This document shows, piece after piece, positions 41,935 through 51,088 of a stretch of 64,000 nt of DNA. This DNA is from JASJAR01 sp038530285. GTDB taxonomy: Bacteria; Pseudomonadota; Alphaproteobacteria; Rhodobacterales; Rhodobacteraceae. Position numbers and translations under genes: made by a program. The stretch's first letter is position 1, and each line of letters opens with the position of its first letter. The notes beneath the pieces are model-generated. The model had not been told where the DNA came from. It was given only the letters and a program-made list of their open reading frames with translations, and did not search any database. Where the stretch lies: contig JBCBCY010000001.1 of NCBI GenBank assembly GCA_038530285.1, positions 1-64,000 of the forward strand, read 5' to 3'.

Positions 41935-43473
41935 ATGCCAAAATCCCTGGACCAATTGCGCCGTGATGCCAAGGCGCTTGCAAAACGCTACGAAGCGCTT
42001 GATCCGCAGGCCCATGCGCTGATGCAGCCCATAGCGGCTCGGCGCGGGGCCGCGCCGCTGAAACATGCTGATTTTCTTCAAGCGATCGCCAATGCGAATG
42101 GTTTTGCGTCCTGGCCAAAGCTTGTCTGGGCGTCTGAGACCATTGGCCTTGACCGGGCCGCGAAGCAGCAACGCCTGAAGGTCGCTCTTTATCACGGGCA
42201 GAACTGGCGGGTAGAGCAGCTTTTGGCAGATACACCTGATCTTGCCGATGGGGCTTTCGATCTGGAGGTCGCGCTTTTACGCCGCGACGCGGTCGAGGCG
42301 GCCTTGGCCGAAGAGCCCAGTCTGGCGACACGCGACTTCGGCGTCCGCCGTCCGATCGTGATCTTGGCATTCTCAAAGTACATCCATGCCCAGCCTGAGC
42401 TGGAAGCCGATATGCTGGCGATTGCCGACACCCTGGTCGCTCATGGTGCGGATGCGAACGACGGCTACGCCGATCCGAACGCAGATGGGCATCTCCTGTC
42501 GGCGCTCTATGGCGCGATAGGTCACGCGAACAACATGGCCTTGGGGCGTTGGTTGCTTGAACACGGTGCCGATCCCAACGACGGCGAGTCGCTTTATCAT
42601 GCGACCGAGCTTGGCCATCACGACGGGCTGAAGATGCTCTTGGATCACGGCGCCGACCCGGCGGGCACAAACGCGCTGTTGCGGGCGATGGACTTTCACG
42701 ATGTCGAAGCGGTCCGGTTGCTACTGGCGGCTGGTGCACATGTTGAAGACTTCAATGCCGACGAAGTTGGTGGCGAAAAGCCCTTGGTCACTGCCGCCTT
42801 GCATCAGGCCGCGCGTCGGATGTCACCGATGCCCATGGTTCAGCTTCTGGTCGAAAACGGGGCCGATCTTAGCCGGGTTCATGACGGGGTGACGCCCTAT
42901 GCGATGGCGCGCATTTTTGGCAATTCAGATCTGGCAACGGTCCTTGAAGCGAGAGGCGCGGATCACCCCCTGACCCCGGTTGAGGCGCAATTGGCGGCTG
43001 TGGCCGACGGGGCCGATCCGGTCGGTTTCATCAATTCGGCGCGCTTGCCAGAAGCGGCGCGGAACATCGTTCGACTTATCCTGCATCTGCCCGGCAAGTT
43101 ACCCCATGTGAAACGGTTGGTGGAGGCTGGTGCAGAATGGGACAGGCCCGATGACATGGGGTTGCCGCCGGTCCAGATTGCCGGTTGGGAAGGTCTTCCT
43201 GACGTGATGGGCTATTTCCTGTCGCTCGGGCCCGACCTTTCACGGGTGAACAACTACGGAGGCACGCTTTTGGGAACCATCATTCACGGGTCTGAAAACA
43301 ACCCAGACAGGGCCAAGCGCGATCACATCACCTGTGCGAGATTGGCGCTGGAGGAGGGCGTGGCCCTGCCGCGGCGCGCGCCCGAACTTGCAGGCGAGCC
43401 GAACATGGCAGCTTTCCTGGCCGATTGGGCCGAAGCGCATCCGGGGCAAGTGGTGGAAAGCGGCGTTGTCTGA
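41935..43473 (+). CDS. Ankyrin-repeat protein
   Basis: 512 residues, no signal peptide. The N-terminus (SLDQLRRDAKALAKRYEALDPQA and FLQAIANANGFASWPKL) resembles a helical leader found on other bacterial ankyrin proteins. Ankyrin repeats are visible from about residue 160 to 350 (ADTLVAHGADAND, GRWLLEHGADPND, LKMLLDHGADPAG, VRLLLAAGAHVED, VQLLVENGADLSR, LATVLEARGAD) and again near 385-430 (VKRLVEAGAEWDR, MGYFLSLGPDLSR). Likely a protein-interaction scaffold. ATG 41935 follows tgaggaaaccg. Confidence 0.85.
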   Translation: MPKSLDQLRRDAKALAKRYEALDPQAHALMQPIAARRGAAPLKHADFLQAIANANGFASWPKLVWASETIGLDRAAKQQRLKVALYHGQNWRVEQLLADTPDLADGAFDLEVALLRRDAVEAALAEEPSLATRDFGVRRPIVILAFSKYIHAQPELEADMLAIADTLVAHGADANDGYADPNADGHLLSALYGAIGHANNMALGRWLLEHGADPNDGESLYHATELGHHDGLKMLLDHGADPAGTNALLRAMDFHDVEAVRLLLAAGAHVEDFNADEVGGEKPLVTAALHQAARRMSPMPMVQLLVENGADLSRVHDGVTPYAMARIFGNSDLATVLEARGADHPLTPVEAQLAAVADGADPVGFINSARLPEAARNIVRLILHLPGKLPHVKRLVEAGAEWDRPDDMGLPPVQIAGWEGLPDVMGYFLSLGPDLSRVNNYGGTLLGTIIHGSENNPDRAKRDHITCARLALEEGVALPRRAPELAGEPNMAAFLADWAEAHPGQVVESGVV

Positions 43474-43786
43474 GCCCAAGCAGAACCTTGCCGTGCTGGC
43501 GGGGATCCTCGCACTTTGGGTCCTCGTCTTCGGGTGGTCGGTGATCGGATCCTGGGGCATGGAACCCACGGGCGACGGCTTTACACGTGGTATGAACCGG
43601 GTGACGCATTTTCTGGGCTGGCAGGCCATCGCGGCCTGCCTGGCCCTGGCAGCTTTTGGCGTGGGGCGCGCATGGCCGAAAGGGTCCGGTGCGCGGTCGG
43701 TGTCGCGGCTGCCGCTGGGGTGCGTGGGCGTCTTGGTTCTGTTGCTAGCGGCCTACATCGGCTGGGCGATGATACAAGGGGGGTAG
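43466..43786 (+). CDS. Small membrane protein coupled to the ankyrin gene
   Basis: 106 residues if read from the TTG at 43466, which overlaps the end of the ankyrin gene by eight bases. Three hydrophobic segments (about 8-28, 45-62 and 78-98). No ATG is available before residue 30, so the start is inferred from coupling. No family recognised. Confidence 0.55.
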   Translation: MSEPKQNLAVLAGILALWVLVFGWSVIGSWGMEPTGDGFTRGMNRVTHFLGWQAIAACLALAAFGVGRAWPKGSGARSVSRLPLGCVGVLVLLLAAYIGWAMIQGG

Positions 43787-43892
43787 GTGCCCGCGTTTCG
43801 ATGAGTTTTCGCGTCGGTTGTTCGCTGCCTCTCGCGTTGCTCGACCGCGAGAACCGACAAATCAAATACACCAAAATCGAAAAGCTATGGGT

Positions 43893-43986
43893 GAGAGGCT
43901 GGACAACGACCCAAGCGGGGCTCGTTACGGCTGCTTCCTTCCGGACCTGACCGGGTTGGCGAGGTGCCTGCCCGCGCCAACCTCTC
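43893..43986 (-). ncRNA. ffs: Signal recognition particle 4.5S RNA
   Basis: The minus strand contains the diagnostic SRP Alu-less apical sequence GGTCAGGTCCGGAAGGAAGC (Ffh-binding symmetric and asymmetric loops with the GGAA tetraloop). The ends pair as GAGAGG (43986-43981) with CCTCTC (43898-43893), giving a single long hairpin of about 94 nt. A T-rich stretch (CTTTTCGATTTT) follows the 3' end. Binds Ffh for co-translational membrane targeting. Confidence 0.95.
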
Positions 43987-43993
43987 GGGGCGT

Positions 43994-44022
43994 TACATAG
44001 GCGCGCGCGCCCAGATTCGCAA
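43994..44022 (-). promoter_or_regulatory. ffs promoter
   Basis: On the minus strand TTGCGA (44022-44017), 17-base spacer, TATGTA (43999-43994). The -10 ends seven bases before the predicted RNA 5' end at 43986, as expected. Confidence 0.6.
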
Positions 44023-44092
44023 TCCTTCGCCATGGGGCCTTCCGGAATCCGCGGCACTCTGGCACCTTTGTTGCGATCAGGGAGTGGGTGTC

Positions 44093-44932
44093 ATGCGGCT
44101 TAGAGGTGTCAGGAAATCAACGAATGTCTCAGATCGGCGGCGGTCGCGCGGGGCCGGTGCGCCTGCGATTGGTGGCGTGGGGCTCATTGCGGTGGTGCTG
44201 ATCGGGGCCTTTTTGGGGGTCGACGTCTCGCCTTTGTTGCAAGGTGGCGGGGTGGGTCAGCAGACGTCCCAGACCGGTGAGTTGTCGCAAGCCGAGCTGC
44301 GGGCCGGCGATTTTTCATCGCGCGTGTTGACCACGACCGAGGAGGTCTGGGCGGGCATTTTCCCGGCGCAGGTTGGGCGTGCCTATACGCCTCCTCAACT
44401 GGTTCTGTTTTCCGGCGCCACCCAATCGGCCTGTGGCGGAGCGACGGCCGCGTCCGGTCCGTTTTATTGCCCGGCGGACCGTCAGGCTTACCTCGACACC
44501 GCTTTTTTCGCCACGCTCTCAGATCAATTGGGGGCGAAAGGTGATTTTGCTGCGGCCTATGTGATCGCCCATGAGGTGGCCCATCATGTGCAAAACGAGC
44601 TGGGGATTTTGGGACAGGTGATGGAGCTGCGCGCGCGCGTCAGTCCAGCCGAAAGCAACGCGTTGTCTGTGCGCACCGAGTTGATGGCCGATTGCCTTTC
44701 GGGCATCTGGGCGGTGAATGTGCGCGATCTTCTTGAGCCGGGCGATATCGAAGAAGCCGTGAATGCCGCGCGCCGGATCGGTGACGATTATCTGGCACAG
44801 CGGGCGGGGCGGGCGGCGAACCCTCATACGTTCACGCACGGGACGTCCGAACAACGGGCCAGCTGGTTTGCGCGGGGGTATCGTTCCGGCGAGATCGCAG
44901 CCTGCGACACGTTTTCGACCGATCAGCTTTAG
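44093..44932 (+). CDS. YpfJ-like neutral zinc metallopeptidase
   Basis: 279 residues. A short basic cytoplasmic start (MRLRGVRKSTNVSDRRRSRG), one membrane helix (about 24-45), then an outward-facing peptidase domain. The zinc motif HEVAHHVQ (HExxH) is near residue 163, with a downstream Glu in RTELMADCLSG as likely third ligand. Family features GRAYTPPQLVLF, GPFYCPADRQAYLDTAFF and HGTSEQRASWFARGY are present. Physiological substrate unknown. Start 44093 follows cagggagtggg; longer frames overlap ffs. Confidence 0.9.
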   Translation: MRLRGVRKSTNVSDRRRSRGAGAPAIGGVGLIAVVLIGAFLGVDVSPLLQGGGVGQQTSQTGELSQAELRAGDFSSRVLTTTEEVWAGIFPAQVGRAYTPPQLVLFSGATQSACGGATAASGPFYCPADRQAYLDTAFFATLSDQLGAKGDFAAAYVIAHEVAHHVQNELGILGQVMELRARVSPAESNALSVRTELMADCLSGIWAVNVRDLLEPGDIEEAVNAARRIGDDYLAQRAGRAANPHTFTHGTSEQRASWFARGYRSGEIAACDTFSTDQL

Positions 44933-44984
44933 GCGCGCAAAACCGGTTTGAAACCGATTTGCACATTCCCAAGACAGGGAATTG

Positions 44985-45812
44985 TCAGCCTGCGGGACGT
45001 TCGGCCCAGCCGGCAAAGATCTTTTCCAGCGCCACCACGATGTAATACAAAACGATGCCCAGAAACGCCAAGGTGATCAGGACCGCGAACATCAGCGGAT
45101 AGTCCGAATTGGTCTTGCCACTATCAAACAGCGCGCCCAGGCCACGACCATGTGGGCTGACGATCTCCATCAGGTTGGTGCCGATGAAGGCCAGGGTGAC
45201 GGCGACTTTCAGCGCCCCGAAGAATTCGGGCAGGGTCTTTGGCAAGGCGATCTTCCAGAAAATCTGGGCTTGCGACGCGCCAAGCGACCGCAAGATATCG
45301 CGGTATTCCGGTTCCAGCGTCGACAGCCCGATTGAAACCGAGACCGTGATCGGAAAGAACGAGATCATGAAGGCGATCAGGATCGTGTTGAAGTCGTGGG
45401 CGCCGACAAACAGCAGGGCCACGATGGGCACGACCGTGGCCTTTGGGATGGCGTTGAAGCCCACCAACAACGGGTAAAGCGCGACCCGCATGGTCTTGGA
45501 AAAGCCCATCACCACGCCAATGCCAGCCCCCACGATCACAGCCAGAAGAAGGCCCACCACCGTCCGCCACAGCGTTTGCCAGCCCATCACCAAGAACAGG
45601 TCCCAAAACCGGATGTAGGACGCGGGCAAGTCGGACGGCGAGGCCATCAGGTAATTCGGCCAGCCATTGATCCAGACGATAAACTCCCAAAAGCACAAAA
45701 ACACCACGACCGCGGCCAGCGGGGCCAGAACGGATTTGTTCAGAAGTGACTTTGACAGACCGCGTTTTGGCGTGGCGTCAGGGGCGGTCATCGATGTGGG
45801 AACGTAAGCCAT
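44985..45812 (-). CDS. ABC transporter permease (SsuC/TauC/ThiX type)
   Basis: 275 residues, about six transmembrane helices. The EAA-type coupling motif is present as YRDILRSLGASQAQIFWKIALPKTLPEFFGALKVAV (about residues 170-205). Inner-membrane channel of an importer for an aromatic, sulfonate or pyrimidine-type solute; the exact substrate cannot be read from sequence. The ATPase gene ends three bases upstream. MTAPD at residue 8 is an alternative start. Confidence 0.88.
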   Translation of the reverse strand: MAYVPTSMTAPDATPKRGLSKSLLNKSVLAPLAAVVVFLCFWEFIVWINGWPNYLMASPSDLPASYIRFWDLFLVMGWQTLWRTVVGLLLAVIVGAGIGVVMGFSKTMRVALYPLLVGFNAIPKATVVPIVALLFVGAHDFNTILIAFMISFFPITVSVSIGLSTLEPEYRDILRSLGASQAQIFWKIALPKTLPEFFGALKVAVTLAFIGTNLMEIVSPHGRGLGALFDSGKTNSDYPLMFAVLITLAFLGIVLYYIVVALEKIFAGWAERPAG

Positions 45813-45815
45813 GTG

Positions 45816-46607
45816 TTATGCGGCCTCTGGTGCGCGGCCCTGCGCGATTTCGATCTGGTGGCGCAAAGTCTGCAGCATGTCGGCGGCTTCCGGGCTATAA
45901 AGCTGGTCGATCTTGCGGGGGCCTTTCAGGTCCACATCCAGCACGTATTGAGTGCGCGCGGGGCGGCCCGACAGGACGATGACCTGGTCGGCCAGAAAGA
46001 TGCTTTCGCGCAGATCGTGGGTGATCAGCACGCCGGTAAAGGGCTCTTCCGCCTTCAGCGCATGCATGGTTTGCCACAGGTCTTCGCGCGTGAAAGCATC
46101 AAGCGCGCCGAACGGTTCATCAAGGATCAAGACCTCGGGTTTGTGGACCAGCGACCGGCACAAAGAAGCGCGCTGGCGCATCCCCCCTGACAGTTCTGAG
46201 GGGCGTTTGTCTTCAAAACCTTTCAGCCCGACTAGGTCCAGAAGCTTTCGGGCGCGGTCTTCCTGGTCGCTTTTGGACATCTTGGTGGGCACGATTTCCA
46301 GCGGCAGCATCACGTTTTTCAGGATTGAGCGCCATTCCAGCAGCACCGGGTTTTGAAACGCCATTCCCACCGTGGAACGGGGTGATTTCACCTGTTCGCC
46401 GTGAAGCCAGACCTCGCCCTGGTCTGGTTTCATCAGACCGGCAACAAGGCGTGTCAGGGTGGACTTCCCGCAGCCCGACGGGCCGACAACGGCCACAAAT
46501 CCGCCTTCCGGGACGGAGACATCCAAGCCATCCAAAACGGGCAAAGGTCCGGTTTCAGTTTGGTAGGCGTGACGTACGCCTTTGATATCGATCAGGTTTT
46601 CCGACAT
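45816..46607 (-). CDS. ABC transporter ATP-binding protein
   Basis: 263 residues. Walker A GPSGCGKST near residues 40-48, Q-loop GMAFQNPVLLEW, signature LSGGMRQRA near 144, Walker B VLILDEPFGALD near 162-173, and H-loop ITHDLRES. Belongs to the SsuB/TauB/NrtD subfamily. Partner of the adjacent permease and binding protein. Confidence 0.93.
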   Translation of the reverse strand: MSENLIDIKGVRHAYQTETGPLPVLDGLDVSVPEGGFVAVVGPSGCGKSTLTRLVAGLMKPDQGEVWLHGEQVKSPRSTVGMAFQNPVLLEWRSILKNVMLPLEIVPTKMSKSDQEDRARKLLDLVGLKGFEDKRPSELSGGMRQRASLCRSLVHKPEVLILDEPFGALDAFTREDLWQTMHALKAEEPFTGVLITHDLRESIFLADQVIVLSGRPARTQYVLDVDLKGPRKIDQLYSPEAADMLQTLRHQIEIAQGRAPEAA

Positions 46608-46656
46608 GTCCCACCCTTGGGAAAGGCGGGCCCTGCAAAAGGCCCGCCCAATGGTT

Positions 46657-47670
46657 TTAGTTCAGCGAAAAGCCACCCTCAGGCAGGTAGGCATCCGTGA
46701 AGTACAAAGACGCATCCGGCGCATTCTGGAACTCATAGGTTTCACCGAGCTGCGACAGGGCGGTTTCCATGCGCGCGGGATCAATGGTGCCCATGCCGTT
46801 GGCCGTCACCCAATCAGTGATGACGTTCTGATCAAGAGCCATTTGCAGGCGCTCTTGTTCCAATGCGGGGTCCGCGGCCGGGTTACGTTCGATCAGGCTG
46901 GCGATGGCGCCTTCGGGATCGGCAACCGAATCCATCCAACCCTTCGCGACAGCGCGCAGGAAGGCTTCAATGGTTTCGCCGTTGTCGGCCGCCCAGTCCG
47001 TGTTCACCAGGATCGCGTTGGAATAAAGTTCCAACCCGTGATCGGCCATTAGGATGTTGGTGATGTCGTCAGCGTCGACGCCGAGGCGTTTGAGGTTCAC
47101 AACCGAGCTGAACGAAAACCCGGTGATGGCGGCCACATTGCCTTCAGCCAGCATTGGCTCGCGGGTGGGAAAGCCCACCGGTTCAACCGTGACGCTGTCG
47201 GCATCGATGCCGGTTTCGGCGACAAAGACAGGCCATTGCGCCCAGGCGCCATCGGGGGGCGGCGCGCCGAGGATTTTGCCTTCAAGGTCCGCAGGCGTTT
47301 CAACGCCCAATGATTTGCGGCCGACGATGGCGAAGGGTGCTTTGTCATAGACCATCATCACCGCGGTCAGTGGCGCGTCAGGGTTCTGGTCGAGAAACTT
47401 GATGACCGAGTTGATGTCGCCAAACCCGATTGGAAAGGCGCCGGTTGCGATTTTCGGGATCGTGTTGACCGAACCTGACCCGGCTTCAATGGTCACGTTC
47501 AGCCCTTCGGCTTCGAAGTACCCTTTATCAATAGCCACGAAATACGGGGCGGATGGCCCTTCAAATTTCCAATCCAAGGTGAATGGCACATCCGTTTGAG
47601 CGTTAGCAGTAACGGGGGCCAGTCCGGCCGAAACCACCAGAGCGGCGGCAGCAATCGTGCGAGTGAACAC
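46657..47670 (-). CDS. ABC transporter substrate-binding protein (NMT1/SsuA-like)
   Basis: 337 residues with a GTG start preceded by tggaggatttcac. Signal peptide ends at TANAQTD (cleavage near residue 24). The mature N-terminus FTLDWKFEGPSAPYFVAIDKGYFEAEGLNVTIEAGSGS is typical of NMT1/THI5-like binding proteins, which carry pyrimidine precursors, sulfonates or related compounds. KIATGAFPIGFGDINSV is the usual binding-cleft segment. No thiamine or FMN riboswitch was recognised upstream, so a vitamin role is unsupported. First gene of a binding protein-ATPase-permease operon. Confidence 0.88.
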   Translation of the reverse strand: MFTRTIAAAALVVSAGLAPVTANAQTDVPFTLDWKFEGPSAPYFVAIDKGYFEAEGLNVTIEAGSGSVNTIPKIATGAFPIGFGDINSVIKFLDQNPDAPLTAVMMVYDKAPFAIVGRKSLGVETPADLEGKILGAPPPDGAWAQWPVFVAETGIDADSVTVEPVGFPTREPMLAEGNVAAITGFSFSSVVNLKRLGVDADDITNILMADHGLELYSNAILVNTDWAADNGETIEAFLRAVAKGWMDSVADPEGAIASLIERNPAADPALEQERLQMALDQNVITDWVTANGMGTIDPARMETALSQLGETYEFQNAPDASLYFTDAYLPEGGFSLN

Positions 47671-47910
47671 GTGAAATCCTCCATGTCGTGTAGACGTCGT
47701 TGACCGACGCATTTGCGTGGTCTGACTGGCCAGAATCCATCCCCCGACCGTCAAAACCCCTCACATCGTGCTCAATGCCTGAGGATTCGGCAAGCGCTGA
47801 GCAAACAGCCCATTTTTTGTGCAGCCATGTCTCGAGAGGGCTTATGCAAAACATACGACACTCATCTCGCCAGTATCGGTACAGAAAAGCCCTGCCGTCT
47901 CAGGCAAGGC
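47671..47910. other. Intergenic region upstream of the ABC operon
   Basis: About 240 bases containing the operon's promoter region. No gene, riboswitch or strong terminator was recognised. Confidence 0.35.
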
Positions 47911-47957
47911 GTCTTCATCCTGGCAGAAATACTCCGGGGTCCGGGGCAGCGCCCCGG
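47911..47957 (-). repeat. Dispersed intergenic element, copy D
   Basis: Read on the minus strand: hairpin CCGGGGC-GCT-GCCCCGG (47957-47941), then CCCCGGAGTATTTCTGCC and AGGATGAAG. It starts 13 bases after the cpdB stop, the same layout as the copy after trcR. Confidence 0.55.
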
Positions 47958-47969
47958 CCCGATCGCCGA

Positions 47970-49943
47970 TCAAAGACCGATGCGGAAGCGCGCAAACCCA
48001 TCATCCCCGTCGCCTGCGGGTTCGATCACTACGCCTTTGACGTCATCGACATATTGCGCGGCGGCCGGGCCGGTATCGAACAGCACCGACGTTCCGGGCA
48101 TCGGCGCGAAGGTCCAATTGGCATCCGCGGTGGGTTCGATCGTGCCTTGTTCGACGATGTAGCGCACGATCACGTCGCGGTTGGTATCGGGGGCTTCGAA
48201 AATGATCGTGTCGCCCTTGGCGCCGGGAAAATCGCCGCCGCCCGAGGCGCGGTAATTGTTGGTGGCGATGATGAACTCCATGTCATCGGTCACCGGCGCA
48301 CCATCGTAGGTGAGGTTCTTGATCCGGTTGGCAGAGGCATCCAGTAGCTCGCCCTTGGGGTCGAATTTCGACGGTTCCGACAGGTCGATCTGATAGCGCA
48401 CCCCGTCGATGACATCGAAGTTGTAAGACGGGAACGACGGGTTCAGAAGGATCTGGTCGGCCTTGCCGGGTTCGACCTGATTGAACATGCCGGCTGAACG
48501 TTCGAGCCAATCGCGCACCTCGGCCCCGGTCACTTTCACCGCGCGCACGGTGTTGGGATAAAGATAAAGGTCTGCGACGTTCTTGATCGCCACATCACCG
48601 GCGGGCACATCGGTGAAGTATTCCGGCCCCCCGCGGCCCCCGGCTTTGAATGGGGCGGCGGCCGACAGAACGGGAAGTCCGGCGTATGGCGTACCCGCGA
48701 GCATGTCTGAGATGTACCATTTCTGGGCGATTGATACGATCTGGACAGACGGATCATCAGCGACCAATGCGAAATACGAATGCAAGGGGGCTGCGGTCTT
48801 GCCGACCGCGCGGCGCACGTAGGCCAGAGTTGCGTCATGGTCTTGCTGAACGCTGGCCAGAACGTCTGCGTTGCTGTCGACCAGCGGCGTGATCGAGCGG
48901 TCTTCGTTGCGTTTCGAAATGGCGCGTGTTTCCACGTCATGGGCCAAGACGCGCCATGTGCCGGCCTCATAGGCGAGCATCAGGTCGATCACACCCAGAT
49001 GCGACCCCCAAAACCCGCCCATGGTGGCAGGCTTGCCGTGGATCGTGCCAGCATCCGCATCCACCGCGGCGAAATCGGCGTAATTGGCCGATGGGAAGAC
49101 AAGGTGCGAATGGCCAGTCAGCACCGCGTCGATCCCGTCGATGGATGCAAGCGGCACGGATGCGTTTTCCATCAGATCGGTTTCATTGGCCGACCCGATG
49201 CCCGAATGGGACATTGCAATGATAATGTCCGCCCCCGCTTCCTTCATCTCGGGCACGTAAGCGCGCGCCGTGGCCAGGATATCGCGGGCGATCACGTTGC
49301 CTTCAAGATGTTTGCGGTCCCAGTTCATGACTTGCGGCGGGGTAAAGCCGATCAACCCGACCTTGATCGCACGCGCTTCGCCCGCGCCGTCGGTCACCGT
49401 TCGGTCGAGGATGACGTATGGCTTGAACAAGGTGGTGTCGGCGGTGGGGGTGGCGCCGGTTTGTTTGGCGATGTTGGACAAGACCACCGGGAAGGACGCA
49501 CCCGCCATGGAATTCATCAGGAAATCGAGCCCGTAGTTAAACTCGTGGTTGCCAATGGTGGCCGCATCGAAGTTCAGCGCGTTCAAAGCGGTGATCATCG
49601 GGTGCATGTCACCGGCTTTCATGCCGCGTTCGTAGGCGATGTAATCGCCCATCGGGTTGCCTTGCAGAAAATCGCCATTGTCCAGAAGCATCGCATTGGT
49701 CGCTTCGGCCCGGATATCGGCGATATGGGCCGCGGTGCGCGCCAGACCGACCGTATCGACGGGCCGGTCGCCGTAGTAATCATAGGGGAAGATATGAACA
49801 TGGAGGTCGGTGGTTTCCATGATCCGCAGATGCGCCTGACCCGCGGCGGCATGGGCCGAAAACGGGTGCAACGCGGTCAGCGTCGCCCCGGCAGCGGATG
49901 TGGCAAGAAACGAGCGGCGTGACATTCGGAACGACTTTGGCAT
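47970..49943 (-). CDS. cpdB: 2',3'-cyclic-nucleotide 2'-phosphodiesterase/3'-nucleotidase, Tat-exported
   Basis: 657 residues. Periplasmic enzyme releasing nucleosides and phosphate from cyclic and 3' nucleotides. Twin-arginine signal SRRSFLATSAAG at residues 8-19. Metallophosphatase domain (about 38-340): ETTDLHVHIFPYDYY, DNGDFLQGNP, GNHEFNYGLDF, AMSHSG and GHSHLVFP. The C-terminal 5'-nucleotidase domain (about 390-640) contains YPNTVRAVKVTGAEVRDWLERSA and NNYRASGGGDFPG. Start 49943 follows ggggagcc. The Tat signal indicates folded, metal-loaded export. Confidence 0.93.
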   Translation of the reverse strand: MPKSFRMSRRSFLATSAAGATLTALHPFSAHAAAGQAHLRIMETTDLHVHIFPYDYYGDRPVDTVGLARTAAHIADIRAEATNAMLLDNGDFLQGNPMGDYIAYERGMKAGDMHPMITALNALNFDAATIGNHEFNYGLDFLMNSMAGASFPVVLSNIAKQTGATPTADTTLFKPYVILDRTVTDGAGEARAIKVGLIGFTPPQVMNWDRKHLEGNVIARDILATARAYVPEMKEAGADIIIAMSHSGIGSANETDLMENASVPLASIDGIDAVLTGHSHLVFPSANYADFAAVDADAGTIHGKPATMGGFWGSHLGVIDLMLAYEAGTWRVLAHDVETRAISKRNEDRSITPLVDSNADVLASVQQDHDATLAYVRRAVGKTAAPLHSYFALVADDPSVQIVSIAQKWYISDMLAGTPYAGLPVLSAAAPFKAGGRGGPEYFTDVPAGDVAIKNVADLYLYPNTVRAVKVTGAEVRDWLERSAGMFNQVEPGKADQILLNPSFPSYNFDVIDGVRYQIDLSEPSKFDPKGELLDASANRIKNLTYDGAPVTDDMEFIIATNNYRASGGGDFPGAKGDTIIFEAPDTNRDVIVRYIVEQGTIEPTADANWTFAPMPGTSVLFDTGPAAAQYVDDVKGVVIEPAGDGDDGFARFRIGL

Positions 49944-50119
49944 TTGGTTGGCTCCCCAGATCTCTGAAGGCTTGCAATGACCCGCTTGTGCGACGGGATC
50001 GTGACAAGCCTGCGCCTGAGTGACGATTCTGTCTACACCGGAGGCTCGGCAGCCTCAACCATAGGTTGCTGAAGTGCGGATATTTGCCTTTTTCAGCAAC
50101 ACATGCGAGGGGCGGCGGT

Positions 50120-51088
50120 ATGGAGTGGAAAGAAACGGTGACCTTTGGCGGGTCGGGTTTGGACCGAGCCGCCGAGCTGAGGGCGGACAAACAGGCAATC
50201 GACGCGCTCGCCCGGACGCAGGGCACGCGCTTTGTCGTTTTCTGGCGGGGCAAACCGGCGCTTTATGCCGATGCGCGTCTCGCCTGTGTCTCTCCAGGCG
50301 CTGACATTTTGACGGATGCGAGCGAGCCAGCCGTGTTTCTGGGCCGCGACGAGGCGGGCGCGGTTTTCGCGGTGACACTCGACCGGTGGGACCCCGACGA
50401 TAAGCCCGATAGCCTTGATGCATTTATCGATACGTCTTTGCAGCGCCATCCGGGCCTGCCGGAAAATGCAGGCTTCACCGAGTTGCGTACGGTGCTTGGC
50501 GGACTGGACCCCCGGGGGGCAGAACTGTTGGCCACTGCAAAGGCCGTGTTGGGCTGGCATCGCTCCCACCGGTTTTGCGCGCGCTGCGGGACGCAAAGTC
50601 AGATGGCTGAAGCCGGTTGGCAGCGACAATGCCCGGCGTGTGGGGCACGCCATTTTCCCCGCACCGACCCGGTGGTGATCATGTTGATCCTGCGCGCGAA
50701 CCGCGTGCTTGTCGGTCGCTCGCCGGGCTGGCCCGAAGGCATGTATTCCCTGCTTGCGGGGTTCGTAGAACCAGGTGAAACGCTTGAAGCGGCGGTGCGC
50801 CGCGAGGTGTTTGAAGAGGCGGGCGTTCAGGTGGGCAGGGTGGATTACCTTGTGTCCCAGCCCTGGCCGTTTCCATCAAGCCTGATGTTCGGCTGCATCG
50901 GCCATGCGACCACAACCGAGCTGACGATCGACCCGTTGGAAATTGACGACGCGCGCTGGGTCAACCGCGAGGACATGGCCGAGGTCTTGCGTGGCACCCA
51001 TGCCGACATGAATCCACCCCGTCAGGGGGCTGTCGCGCGGTTCTTGATCGAGGGTTGGCTGCAAGGCCGGGCGGAGGTTGACCGGTGA
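50120..51088 (+). CDS. nudC: NADH pyrophosphatase (NAD-cap hydrolase) NudC
   Basis: 322 residues. Hydrolyses NAD(H) to NMN(H) and AMP and removes NAD caps from RNA. Zinc ribbon CARCGTQSQ...CPACG near residues 155-175, Nudix box GFVEPGETLEAAVRREVFEEAG (about 214-235) and the NudC-specific SQPWPFPSSLMFG. Start 50120 follows gcgaggggcggcgg; a TTG at 50066 in frame is unlikely. The GTG start of the next gene overlaps its stop. Confidence 0.94.
   Translation: MEWKETVTFGGSGLDRAAELRADKQAIDALARTQGTRFVVFWRGKPALYADARLACVSPGADILTDASEPAVFLGRDEAGAVFAVTLDRWDPDDKPDSLDAFIDTSLQRHPGLPENAGFTELRTVLGGLDPRGAELLATAKAVLGWHRSHRFCARCGTQSQMAEAGWQRQCPACGARHFPRTDPVVIMLILRANRVLVGRSPGWPEGMYSLLAGFVEPGETLEAAVRREVFEEAGVQVGRVDYLVSQPWPFPSSLMFGCIGHATTTELTIDPLEIDDARWVNREDMAEVLRGTHADMNPPRQGAVARFLIEGWLQGRAEVDR

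Noticed and set aside
41843..42739. 298-codon minus-strand frame opposite the ankyrin gene
   Set aside because: Arg/Pro/Ser-rich composition without motifs; the ankyrin repeats on the plus strand are clear.
47671..47910. Possible TPP or FMN riboswitch before the NMT1-type binding protein
   Set aside because: Neither the conserved CTGAGA/ACCTGATCTGG pattern of TPP nor the FMN core was found on the minus strand.
48780..49922. 380-codon plus-strand frame opposite cpdB
   Set aside because: Antisense shadow of the metallophosphatase domain.
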